Positions 55,294 to 59,097 of a DNA stretch of 64,000 nt are shown one piece after another. Source of the stretch: Bemisia tabaci. Lineage: Eukaryota > Arthropoda > Insecta > Hemiptera > Aleyrodidae. A program made the position numbers and the translations under genes. The notes beneath the pieces are model-generated. The model saw only the letters and a program-made list of their open reading frames with translations. It had not been told where the DNA came from and made no database searches. The stretch lies in assembly GCF_918797505.1 (NCBI RefSeq), contig NC_092793.1:85944411-86008410 (forward strand), in the 5' to 3' direction. The number at the start of each line of letters is the position of its first letter. Position 1 is the stretch's first letter.

Positions 55294-58030
55294 GTAAGGG
55301 TGTACGTATGTATGTATGTATATATGTATGTACTAGTCGTGATTAGCTCGCTTTGCGAGCTGACACGTCTAGCCGGGGAGTGCCCTGGACCCCAGTTCTA
55401 CGCTTCGCGTTGAACTTGCGACTCGCTCCGCGAGCCGCCACCGCCCCTCACAGTTTTTAACATTGATGAGGAAACAACATCTATGTCTTAATCTTCTTTT
55501 TCACCAAGTTTTACAGAAATTGATGTTCTAGGAGTCCGGACCGCGTTTTCGTATGGGGCCGCCATCTTGGATTTAGAAATGTTGAAAATCTGACCAAAAA
55601 TGCTAGTTTTCCGTCGAAATACACCTGCTAATACCGAATTTCACAAAAATCGATGGATCGGAAGCCGAGATAACAATTTAGACCACGTTCGCCATTTTTG
55701 ATTTTTGAATTTTGAAAATCGGACCTAAAATTCTAATTTCCCGTCGAAATACACCTCCTAATACCGAATTTAAAAAAAATCGATGGATCGGAAGCCAGAT
55801 AGCAATTTAGACCACGTTCGCCATTTTTGATTTTTGAATTTTGAAAATCGGACCTTAAATTCTAATTTCCCGTTGAAATATACCCCCTAATACCGAATTT
55901 CACAAAAATCGATCGATATCAGGAAGCGATATAGCATTTTAGGCCACGGCCGCCATCTTGGATTTTGAAATTTTGAAAATCTAACCAAAAAATTCGAGTT
56001 TCCCGTCGAAAAGTACCCTGGATCTCCGAGTTTCACGAAAATCGATAGAACAGGAGCCGACTTAGCATTTTAGGCCACGGCCGCCATCTTGGATTTTGAG
56101 ATTTTGAAAATCCGACCAAAAATTTGAGATCCCCGTTGAAAAATACCCCCGCGTACCGATTTCCACAAACATTCGTCGAAAAATACCTCCTAAAACCTTA
56201 CATTTCGTCTATAAGGCCAGTGACGTCACGCAACAGGCTTGAACCTGTTCGGCGCGATGCGCGTAAACAACCGCGTATCTTCAATGTATTACTATATGGA
56301 GAAATAACTTTTCGCTCTTGCGGGCATCCGAGGCAGCGGATTTGAATGGGAATAATTTTAATCAACTCCTCATTACAATAGGTAAGCGTGTACCAATTTT
56401 AAAGGAAATCGCTTCGGCCAATTTTTATCTAGGGGGCGGGGGGGGGGGCAGAGTGAGTGGGAACAGCAGCTTTATATAGAGTAAGATAATATAGTATGTA
56501 TGTATATACAATGTATGTATGTATGTATGTATTTCCGCCTTTTTAAGATTTTTCGATTTTTGAGTAGTTATATCTTTCTTACGTTGAAAGATATTTTGAC
56601 CAATTTTTTTGCATTTAGTAGAGACTCATTAGAACTACTATTCTGCGAAAAAAAATTGAAATTTGATGCAATATGTAGATTTTGAGGGGTGCGGCTCGAA
56701 AGTGGGGGGAGGTTAAATCTTGTCCACTTGATAACTCGAGCGAAAATGAATATTTTGAACTGAAATTTTTATGGGTGGTATTTCTCCCCTAGGACTGGTT
56801 TGGTATTGAATTTGAGCTAAATCGGCTGAGCCGTTTAAAAATGGCGAGCTTTGAAAGTTTTAGGCGGGGGGTGCGCGGCATGAGGGGAGCCGGCCGGAGC
56901 AGGGCCGCACAGTGGGTGGGGGGAAAAAGTTTTTGGACAAGCTGGACAAGCCGGTTTCTCAAATTCTATGTTATCTCTTTTCTTATTTCCCATTATCTAT
57001 ACTGTCATGGAGGGGATACAGGGTTCTCTCGAAACGAAAAGTTGCATCGTTCTCTTAACAAGTTTCTTGTATGATTTGAAACTAATTGAAAACTGAGAAA
57101 TAATATCAATTTGCCTTATAGCAATAATTATTAATACGTGCTTCATTCCTTCACTACCCAATGGTACAGGTTGGAACAAATTTTAGGGTGGCAAAGAATT
57201 CAAACACAGTAGGTAGGTATTGGAGAATGTTGCGACATTACGAACAACAAAGTTCACATTTCTTTGAATGGCCATTTGAGAAATTCGCCATTTTGAAAGG
57301 GGAATGCATAAGATAAGGACATCCTCCTGGACGTATTTTGGATGGAAAAACACAATTTAACTAATTTTCGGGGTTGATTGGATCACATATGGCGCCTAAA
57401 AATTAGTTAAAATTTTACATGAACTGAACAGGATATTTAGATAGCTGCCATTTTGATTTTGATGGCTAAGTTTTGAAATTTTAGGTGGACCTTCTTCAAG
57501 CTCCTACTAATGTTTATGCTGAATTTGGCGGCTATCTGACCAAATTTGGAGACGTGAAGAGGTTTTGAGCAACTAGATTTGGATTTTGACACATTTTGCA
57601 GCGGTGCTCGCTTCTGATTTGTGCCGGATGGCATCATTCTGTTTTGCGCGAAATTGGGGCGTTTAAAATTTTCAGAAAAGTTGCGTTTTAAAACATAAAT
57701 GTTGCATTTTCGGAACTGCGTCTTTCTCGGTTTGTGAGTTACTTTTTCGCATTTTTAATTTGCGCGTCGTGTTCTAGGCGTAATTTTATATTTGGAATGA
57801 TTTATTCACAAGTCAAAATTACTTCACAGTTTAGTGGCCCATTCATTAATTATACATACAGTTTATTCTAAGTCGGTAGTTACCTGCATATGATTCACCA
57901 GTGATGTAAAACGGGTTCTCCTCGTAGTCCCCATGAATAGCGAAGAATTGAGTCAATGCATCGTACAGCTGATCAGAGCTCATTGTCAAATTTTTAGCGT
58001 ACCCATCTGAATTATCCGTGAAACTGAAAC
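17778..58030 (-). CDS. Serine carboxypeptidase (S10, CPVL-like), five exons, N-terminus missing
   Basis: Five minus-strand exons join in one frame: 147, 75, 167, 240 and 354 nt, total 983; with one base carried over from a missing upstream exon this is exactly 328 codons including the stop. All introns have GT donors and AG acceptors and matching phases (1, 1, 1, 0, 0). The product would remove C-terminal residues from peptides in the secretory or lysosomal route. The triad is visible: Ser in GESYAG (exon 57884-58030), Asp in GQMDII and His in NSGHLCPADQP (last exon). Other family blocks are GFSFTD, GIAVGNG and LPEVRQALHVG. The signal peptide and the oxyanion GGPG block are absent from the window. 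Intron sizes are 4.5, 0.97, 27.0 and 6.9 kb. The gene looks intact over the part seen. Confidence 0.9.
18132..18382. other. Start of intron 4, short direct repeat
   Basis: CCCATCCCACCTATAATAGTTACC-like text occurs twice (about 18270-18305 and 18318-18350) with a unit of roughly 50 bp. Nothing else. Confidence 0.4.
18383..18722. mobile_element. 340-bp motif-array element (GCGATAAAATCGC)
   Basis: Left end CCCTAGTAGCAGTGATCGCG, right end GAAAAATGCTACTTGGG. TA flanks on both sides (18381-18382, 18723-18724). The whole interior is built from many copies of GCGATAAAATCGC and variants such as GCGATTTTATCG. A second copy starts at 53746. The open frame across it is a by-product of the repeated motif. 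Confidence 0.85.
18723..19040. other. No gene seen
   Basis: AT-rich intronic DNA without recognisable repeats. Confidence 0.3.
19735..20733. mobile_element. 1.0-kb TACAGGG palindrome, copy 1
   Basis: Begins TACAGGGTGATCCAAAAGTC and ends with the inverse, CCCTGTA. The arms match almost completely over about 480 bp each. If the element is taken as CAGGG...CCCTG the flanking TA is duplicated, as in copy 2 at 29926-30933. Contains the repeated AAAATGGC(G/C)GCC-type stretch. No protein. Confidence 0.88.
20745..21300 (+). repeat. Dispersed repeat R1, uninterrupted copy
   Basis: Continuous counterpart of 3490-3651 plus 12448 onward. Around 20886-20893 (ACCAATTCAG) it shows the site without the CCCTRGTAAAAATG element and supports its 2-bp AT duplication. 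Confidence 0.7.
22039..22290. mobile_element. 263-bp MITE, third copy (right end shortened)
   Basis: Starts CATATCGACGGTG directly at the end of the 19041-22040 foldback and stops at GACTTTCGATG, lacking the last bases of the right terminal repeat. Confidence 0.8.
22785..23275. repeat. 490-bp palindrome
   Basis: AAAAGACCCCTTATTTTTTC at the left and its inverse at the right, centre about 23030. The arms include TATAGCCCCTCTAGCTCTTT and its complement. Confidence 0.85.
23276..23805 (+). repeat. Dispersed repeat R2 (hairpin plus microsatellite type)
   Basis: Starts with the hairpin GTATTTTCCGAAGGAAATAC, followed by a TATA-rich tract and a body ending ATGGCGAGCTTTGAAAGTTT. The second copy is split at 55083-55345 and 56485-56935. 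Confidence 0.75.
23806..24085 (+). repeat. 60-bp tandem repeat
   Basis: About five units of CGCACAGTGGGTCACGAACT...TTGGTGGACAAGACGGCAAT with small length changes. One related unit lies near 56907. Confidence 0.85.
24086..24439. other. No gene; GC-rich GCGAAGC module at 24345-24439
   Basis: 24345-24439 is built from GCGCGCGAAGCGTGCG, GGGGGGCGAAGCCCCCC and GCGGAGCGAAGCGGAGCGCC. Similar modules are at 32276-32360, 55345-55445 and 61830-61935. Confidence 0.5.
24985..25224 (-). CDS. Carboxypeptidase exon 4 of those visible
   Basis: 80 codons in phase 0, acceptor TTTTGCAG, donor GTGAGG. Contains VSGFKTPYNYLK and LPEVRQALHVGD, the typical segment before the catalytic Asp in CPVL-like enzymes. Confidence 0.9.
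25405..26360 (+). repeat. Inverted repeat pair IR-A, left copy
   Basis: Matches 51113-52070 in inverse orientation with few differences. The first 390 bp are degenerate tandem copies of ACAAAG(C/T)TATAG/GGAC with a period of about 20-24 bp; then ATGCCTAGGC-type short palindromes (25920-25970) and a non-repeated part. Confidence 0.85.
26541..27927. mobile_element. 1.39-kb motif-array element (AGGTCAGTG type)
   Basis: Left end CCCTGGTAAAAATGGCAAGT, right end the inverse ending TTTTTACCAGGG. AA flanks on both sides (26539-26540, 27928-27929). The ends carry many copies of GAGGTCAGTG and its complement CACTGACATC. The first 14 bases of its end match the element 3652-12447, but the internal motif is different. 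Holds a 5S-derived SINE. Confidence 0.85.
27515..27735 (+). mobile_element. 5S-rRNA/tRNA-derived SINE
   Basis: 27545-27606 closely follows the internal control region of 5S rRNA: GATCACCGAAGTTAAG, GTCGGGCGTAGTTAGTACTT and GGAGACCGCATGGGAAC. The start GGTAGTGTAGTGGTTC just before it is tRNA box-A-like. The 5' part of normal 5S is missing, so it is not a working 5S gene; SINE3-type retroposons have 5S heads. The 3' limit is uncertain. Confidence 0.75.
28036..28165 (+). repeat. LTR-3 5' LTR
   Basis: 130 bp, TG to CA. About 45 bp in its middle are absent from the 3' copy. Confidence 0.85.
28166..28180 (+). other. LTR-3 primer-binding site
   Basis: TGGTGCCAGGTGCGC follows directly after the LTR CA. 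It differs from the site used by LTR-1 and LTR-2. Confidence 0.7.
28420..29915 (+). repeat. Satellite-like array of about 140-bp units
   Basis: About ten units, period about 139-143 bp where measured, with CTCAATGTCTGTCTGATGTC, AATCCGTCACGTCAAACTGA and AGTCATGTCAAGTCTGTCTC. Each unit is itself made of GTCAAGTC-like submotifs. It fills the leader of LTR-3 and ends just before the palindrome at 29926. Confidence 0.92.
29926..30933. mobile_element. 1.0-kb TACAGGG palindrome, copy 2
   Basis: Same family as 19735-20733 with scattered substitutions. TA-CAGGG...CCCTG-TA ends; arms near-identical. Confidence 0.88.
30934..31711. other. No gene recognised
   Basis: Open frames of up to about 100 codons (31052-31363) have no recognisable domain. 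The region belongs to LTR-3 or to an element within it. Confidence 0.3.
31712..32248. repeat. 540-bp foldback
   Basis: CTAGACAAGGTACGAATT at the left is matched inversely by AATTCGTACCTTGTCTA at the right. Arms of about 220 bp with many mismatches, including ATTTCACGTAGAACACGAT and its complement. Confidence 0.75.
32276..32360. repeat. GC-rich GCGAAGC module
   Basis: GCTTGCGAAGCGAGCCACTG, GGGGGCGAAGCCACCGG and GCGCAAGCGAGCGTAGCGAG. Recurrent module of unknown origin, see also 24345, 55345 and 61830. Confidence 0.5.
32420..32770 (+). pseudogene. LTR-3 gag fragment, capsid part
   Basis: From about 32560 the plus strand reads a retrotransposon-type gag segment (DFDSFMLSANLTQEGDPRKN, then LLVRCMRKPALNIF) and, after a frame change near 32705, a block with HFSPKVNVT that resembles the start of the conserved 'PK.N...ER..F' part of gag. 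It is cut at about 32770 by a foldback element. Confidence 0.65.
32872..34847. repeat. 1.98-kb palindrome with an inner TACAGGG palindrome
   Basis: One symmetry centre (33859.5) serves both the outer arms (from GAGGTTGTTCC at about 32875) and an inner TACAGGGTGTCCC element at 33516-34203. Where compared, the arms are almost identical; the same 93-codon frame appears on both strands. The site without this palindrome is kept in the right arm of the surrounding foldback near 36285. Confidence 0.88.
35455..36075. repeat. Tandem repeats in the 32771-36381 element
   Basis: 35455-35770 holds many degenerate copies of GTGAATCGATCGAAAAA-like text. 35775-36075 holds about 2.5 units of a 131-133-bp repeat with TCCAAGATGGCGG, GCTCCTGTTCGATC and AAACTCGAATTTC. 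The same 130-bp family, inverted, is at 45175-45690 and 55555-56180. Confidence 0.8.
36410..36560 (+). pseudogene. LTR-3 gag fragment, zinc knuckles
   Basis: Two knuckle-like units, CENCGQEYHKIRC and a second starting CYNC whose remainder is shifted into another frame. They follow the foldback directly and belong with the gag piece at 32420-32770. Confidence 0.65.
36561..36992 (+). other. LTR-3 3' internal part and purine tract
   Basis: No further domain is recognised. An A-rich tract (about 36972-36990) lies directly before the TG of the 3' LTR and is the probable plus-strand primer. Confidence 0.5.
36993..37076 (+). repeat. LTR-3 3' LTR (internally deleted)
   Basis: 84 bp; shares both ends with the 5' LTR but lacks about 45 bp in the middle. 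Followed by CCGTG, the target duplication. Confidence 0.83.
37077..37464. other. No gene seen
   Basis: Intron 3 sequence flanking LTR-3; nothing recognised. Confidence 0.3.
37465..39626. mobile_element. 2.16-kb TACAGGG palindrome
   Basis: TACAGGGTTATTCAAAAGTT at 37465 and its inverse ending CCCTGTA at 39626; centre 38545.5. Each arm is about 1.05 kb and near-identical: a 179-codon frame at 37635-38174 (minus) reads the same as 38917-39456 (plus). The inner part of each arm has units of about 180 bp (CATCCATAAAACCC, TGCCCCCCTC, GGTAAGAACCGGGAAATTCG). TA flanks are compatible with a 2-bp duplication. Confidence 0.9.
39631..39905. mobile_element. Small element with CCCAGTCCGCGGACTGGG palindromes, copy 1
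   Basis: 39631-39825 has ends ACACCCCGTTGGTGTAATT and AATTACGCCAACGGG and five or more copies of GCCCAGTCCGCGAACTGG, one a perfect palindrome. 39826-39905 continues as shared flank. The inverse copy is at 50790-51040. Confidence 0.8.
40190..40660 (-). pseudogene. KRBA2-like (integrase/transposase-derived) C-terminal remnant
   Basis: The minus strand from about 40621 reads a region with RTYYHARENYSI, then AYQIIEDIHTSLNHKG, similar in layout to the part before the H2C2 region in arthropod 'KRAB-A domain-containing protein 2-like' genes. A second piece near 40300-40190 reads a Cys-rich tail (CKKSSCKTGRCRCLKAKMKC...C...C) that fits the CXC-like end of the same proteins. The integrase core between them is missing, and stops separate the pieces. 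The family call is from memory of the pattern and needs a search. Confidence 0.45.
40726..40865 (-). repeat. LTR-2 3' LTR
   Basis: 140 bp; differs from the 5' copy at only a few bases. Preceded (minus strand) by the purine-rich GACCAGGGAGTGGG. Confidence 0.9.
41013..43970 (-). CDS. LTR-2 pol: reverse transcriptase, RNase H, integrase
   Basis: 985 codons from the first in-frame ATG at 43970; the real start is in the upstream protease part, now separated by an insertion. Reverse transcriptase covers about residues 60-240; its active-site block reads CIDD at about 215 in place of the usual YxDD. RNase H has YTDAS near 363 and TDNQPL near 440. Integrase has HDSHPG near 577 with C-x2-C after it, and the core Asp (HLDHF, about 640), Asp (VTDNG, about 693) and Glu (LAERA, about 730). 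The C-terminal 150 residues are Pro/Gln/Ser-rich. The frame is uninterrupted, which suggests a recent insertion. Confidence 0.92.
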   Translation of the reverse strand: MGLLGPLLNDKAISQNCSNISVKHTQEKHIDEIKLQFPHACSTDKSTSIRGYKAQLVLKDDVRPVFHKFYEIPFSQSEEVHQIIMNLVKSQRLEPVTHSEWASPIWPVKKKTGGIRVVVDFRKTVNPCLRLDHYPLPRLEDIWSKLANCNFFTKIDLTEAYLQLKVTDDSKEILTINTPWGLFQFNRLIYGINSGSSIFQSVIDRILSNLPWCGVCIDDIVFGDKTIDGVKQKTHIVLGKLYFHRVQVNLVKSIFYAPEIELFGHIVNCEGIRPTLDKISAILNARPPKNVSELRSYLGLVQFYARFIPNLSTHLKPLHKLLEKNTKFDWNSRCDEAFSYTKQKLVEKPVLTIYDPQKPIFVYTDASPYGVGTVLCHLIANFDKPVMYASASLTPCQQKYAQLDREALAVVFAAKKFHKYLYGLPFTVVTDNQPLKSLLNKGVPTIASPRFQRWFVTLSAYNFKTIYRKASLLKPADALSRLPADNVTIKEISETIELLPDIPLTPELIALETRNENTLSTVFNYVLQGWPRNVKDVNIRPYFLVRESLSLHDNVILFGDRVVIPKKLQTKVLENLHDSHPGIVRMKSLARKNVWWPTLNNDIENKIKNCAACQTVNFKPVSSAKTSWPETNQPWQRVHLDHFFFNNEVYVVLDDAYSKWIEVWPVSSTNFESLEEKLLMHFATYGPMLQVVTDNGPPFQSQEFKDFCTKHSIIVTKSPPYHPTSNGLAERAVQTVKKALEKIKLENCNISKKDLLKKLCKFLFAYRNTPITGKDVSPCDLVLKQTPRTTLNLIHPKKQPKAPKLPNLSVNETFLVRMSKQHQVQKGVIHKQISPTTYLIKVNGEIKLCHLNQIKLTTLSDLDLKQTPPPPYPTVDPLNLAMMQSSASTSKPQIQLAPKITNVISPSSPVKKQQPVPHTGNTRRALSFNETNAILPGTSNSRQTLRQSGTPQPHNSRKRPSVPQNSNSPEWQNESNSEQPSSSRT
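45175..45690. repeat. 130-bp tandem repeat, four units
   Basis: Units start GGCCACGGCCGCCATCTTGG and contain TTTTGAAAATCTGACC, CGAGTTTCCCGTCGAAAAGT and ATCGAGCGAACAGGAGC. Same family as 55555-56180 and, inverted, 35775-36075. Confidence 0.88.
45979..46062 (+). ncRNA. tRNA-like sequence (SINE head or pseudo-tRNA)
   Basis: Box A TAGCTCAGTTGGTAGAGCGC with a paired D arm, box B GGTTCGAATCT. The acceptor ends do not pair and the anticodon stem has a mismatch, so a working tRNA is unlikely. It lies inside the element 44751-46433. Confidence 0.5.
46668..47510 (-). pseudogene. LTR-2 gag 3' part (zinc knuckles) and protease
   Basis: The minus strand reads a Gln/Asn-rich region, two knuckles (CYRCTRLHNPNYC and CLNCGIQGHTSTAC) and, about 90 residues further, an aspartic protease with D-S-G in EFDSGSAVSLM and a later LVGREWL block. 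The first eight residues of the open frame come from the neighbouring element and the last few run into the other one; both are artefacts of the insertions. Confidence 0.88.
47512..49811. mobile_element. 2.3-kb motif-array element (CACGGAAAA ends)
   Basis: Left end CACGGAAAAAAAAGACCTGT, right end the near inverse ending CTCCGTG; TA on both sides. Subterminal copies of TGACAGT, TTAACAG and ACAGCAGCG/CGCTGCT are frequent in 47525-47780 and 49330-49790. 47960-48300 is CpG-rich and unlike the rest. No transposase frame is visible. Confidence 0.78.
47960..48300. promoter_or_regulatory. CpG-rich, promoter-like stretch inside the transposon
   Basis: Contains GCGCGCATGCGCAG near 48019, which fits the palindromic NRF-1 site, many CpGs and a GGCGGCCATATC block near 48257. 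It could be a captured host promoter. No transcript evidence is available from sequence alone. Confidence 0.35.
49815..50417 (-). pseudogene. LTR-2 gag 5' part (capsid region, frameshifted)
   Basis: ATG at 50417 opens a gag-type sequence with WLEMLENFCDLNEI and ...RKVLLNYL...YSELRTQLLPEKP; after a frame change near 50105 (in a T run) it continues as YLTSLRLLADKC, KLLVKFVNGLN-like and DLTLEDAIKFVRNFE, the conserved end of gypsy gag. It is cut at 49814 by the element 47512-49811. Confidence 0.87.
50594..50608 (-). other. LTR-2 primer-binding site
   Basis: TTGGCGACGAGGATT directly follows the 5' LTR on the minus strand and nearly equals the site of LTR-1. Confidence 0.75.
50609..50748 (-). repeat. 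LTR-2 5' LTR
   Basis: 140 bp; TG start at 50748 and CA end at 50609. Contains AATAAATC as a possible polyadenylation signal. Confidence 0.9.
50790..51040. mobile_element. Small element with CCCAGTCCGCGGACTGGG palindromes, copy 2 (inverted)
   Basis: Inverse of 39631-39905, including the shared flank AAGCCTGTACAAAGTGTGAA. The two copies face each other across LTR-2. Confidence 0.8.
51113..52070 (-). repeat. Inverted repeat pair IR-A, right copy
   Basis: Inverse copy of 25405-26360; small differences only (for example GGGAGAATC context and one extra ACT). The two copies bracket about 25 kb of intron 3. Confidence 0.85.
52179..52345 (-). CDS. Carboxypeptidase exon 3 of those visible
   Basis: 167 nt, acceptor GGGTTTGCAG, donor GTGAGT. 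Starts by completing a Gly codon and reads GIAVGNGFTDP, then a helical region ending FS. The GNG block is a hallmark of S10 enzymes. Confidence 0.9.
53318..53392 (-). CDS. Carboxypeptidase exon 2 of those visible (75 nt)
   Basis: A short exon found by searching for the missing block between GESYAG and GIAVGNG. It reads KFVPALASKIHQMN...INLQ with acceptor AATTGTAG and donor GTACAA; both borders are phase 1 and restore the frame exactly. Confidence 0.87.
53746..53960. mobile_element. Partial copy of the GCGATAAAATCGC element
   Basis: Left end CCCAAGTAGCATTTTTCAAC, then the same motif series as 18383-18722 in reverse order. The right end is lost at about 53960. Confidence 0.75.
54070..54170 (-). 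ncRNA. tRNA-derived SINE-like sequence
   Basis: On the minus strand, box A AGCCGAGTGGCAATGTGCTGG-like (type with long variable arm) and box B GGTTCGAATTCC. No complete cloverleaf could be drawn. Confidence 0.5.
54310..54647. mobile_element. Remnant of a motif-array element (GGTAAAATTACC)
   Basis: At least ten copies of GGTAA..TTACC in both orientations. The right end TTTTTTCTCAGTG is the inverse of a CACTGAGAAAAAA terminus; no left end was found. Confidence 0.65.
55083..55345 (+). repeat. Dispersed repeat R2, second copy, first part
   Basis: Hairpin GTATTTTCCGAAGGAAATAC, then the body shared with 23276-23420 and a long TATG microsatellite (about 55225-55335). Continues at 56485 after an interruption. 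Confidence 0.8.
55345..55445. repeat. GC-rich GCGAAGC module
   Basis: GCTCGCTTTGCGAGCTG, GTCTAGCCGGGGAGTGCCCT and CTCGCTCCGCGAGCCGCC. Related to 24345, 32276 and 61830. Confidence 0.5.
55555..56180. repeat. 130-bp tandem repeat, about five units
   Basis: Units with GCCGCCATCTTGGATTTTGA or diverged forms and CCGTCGAAATACACC. Same family as 45175-45690. It is the main content of the insertion in repeat R2. Confidence 0.85.
56485..56935 (+). repeat. Dispersed repeat R2, second copy, second part
   Basis: TATG microsatellite, then the body parallel to 23430-23805 including AATCGGCTGAGCCGTTTAAA and one unit of the CGCACAGTGGGT repeat. Confidence 0.75.
56936..57883. other. Intron 1 stretch, no feature seen
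   Basis: No recognisable repeat or gene; short open frames only. Confidence 0.35.
57884..58030 (-). CDS. Carboxypeptidase exon 1 of those visible (nucleophile Ser)
   Basis: 147 nt, acceptor GGTTCTTCAG, donor GTAACT. Reads GFSFTDNSDGYAKN ... ENPFYITGESYA and ends with the first base of a Gly codon. The Ser of GESYAG is the nucleophile. The preceding exon, expected to end in a DNPVGTG-like block, was not found in 58031-64000. Confidence 0.92.
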
Positions 58031-58271
58031 CTGAAGAACCAGTCCAGATTTTTACGTTTTCCTCCTTAGAAATTATCGCAAGCCTACGTTGAGATCCATA
58101 TCTCACATAGCACAGAATCTTATATCAATACAGATACATACTGTTAGATGTTAACATAATATCACAAATACTAATGCAGTATTACCTATGTTAAGATTTT
58201 TAGCTGAAAAGTTTACCTACCGCGTCAGCATTATATTATAATATTGTCGGAGAAACGGTTCGCACCCAAGA

Positions 58272-58466
58272 TACACTCTACTACAGGTATGGACAAACGG
58301 GGTGCCGAAGTGGCAGCGCTGAGAAAATCGGCGATCGAGTGACGTATGAAGTCGTACCGTCCATTTGCCGCACATGCCATTCGCAGTCGTACTCTCGACG
58401 CTGTCAAATCTACGCGTTTTGACGACTTTCTAAAATTCCATTTGTCCATACCTGTAGTAGAGTGTA
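58272..58466. mobile_element. 195-bp MITE with perfect 26-bp terminal repeats
   Basis: TACACTCTACTACAGGTATG at the left and its exact inverse at the right. Reading the ends as CACTC...GAGTG leaves a TA duplication. GGTTCGCACC lies on both sides. Confidence 0.88.
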
Positions 58467-59097
58467 CCTTGGTTCGCACCGCGTCAGCATAATATTAATA
58501 CAACACTGACACCTTATTCTTCTTCTATATTCACAACTTCCTTTCCAAGTATTGATCTTCTTTTTTATTAGATATTTATGTATCTTTGAAACTGTAAACG
58601 GAGAAAAAAATTTCGTACGTGGGATCCGAAGTTTAGGTCATATGGATCTCTGAAGTTTTCGGATCAGAAATCGCGTCTAAGTATAAAAAATTTACTTACT
58701 TACCTTCATATTTTTTTTCAAGCCATTTACCCATGCCCCAACAGTACCATGAAGGTCACTGCAATACTGCATCAATATTATGAAAGACATAATAGTAGGT
58801 ACTGAATATGTATTGTCAGTGTCCTGCAGCCCGATTGTTGTTTATGTCATCAGCACGACAAGAATCAAAAATCGATATGTTACGCGGCGCAGATAGGGCT
58901 ATGTCTTATCTTATCTTGCTGACATAGCCAGTTATAGTTACAACAATCGGGTTACAGCAGTGTTCATGATGACCTTGTCATAACCCTAATTTCCACATGA
59001 AATTAACCTTTATGGCCAGTACCGTGACAATATTTTGACAGCTTCATTTCGGTAGGCAGAGATGGAATAAAGTTAAGTAAAACAAAAGGCTCGAATA
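58467..59097. other. No gene recognised
   Basis: A possible splice-like stretch at 58700-58790 was considered and rejected (see rejected items). AT-rich, no repeat identified. Confidence 0.3.

Noticed and set aside
58700..58790. Minus-strand stretch with AG acceptor and GTAAGT donor as an upstream carboxypeptidase exon
   Set aside because: The donor phase would fit, but the frame that joins to the next exon has a TGA right after the acceptor and the translation lacks the expected DNPVGTG block.
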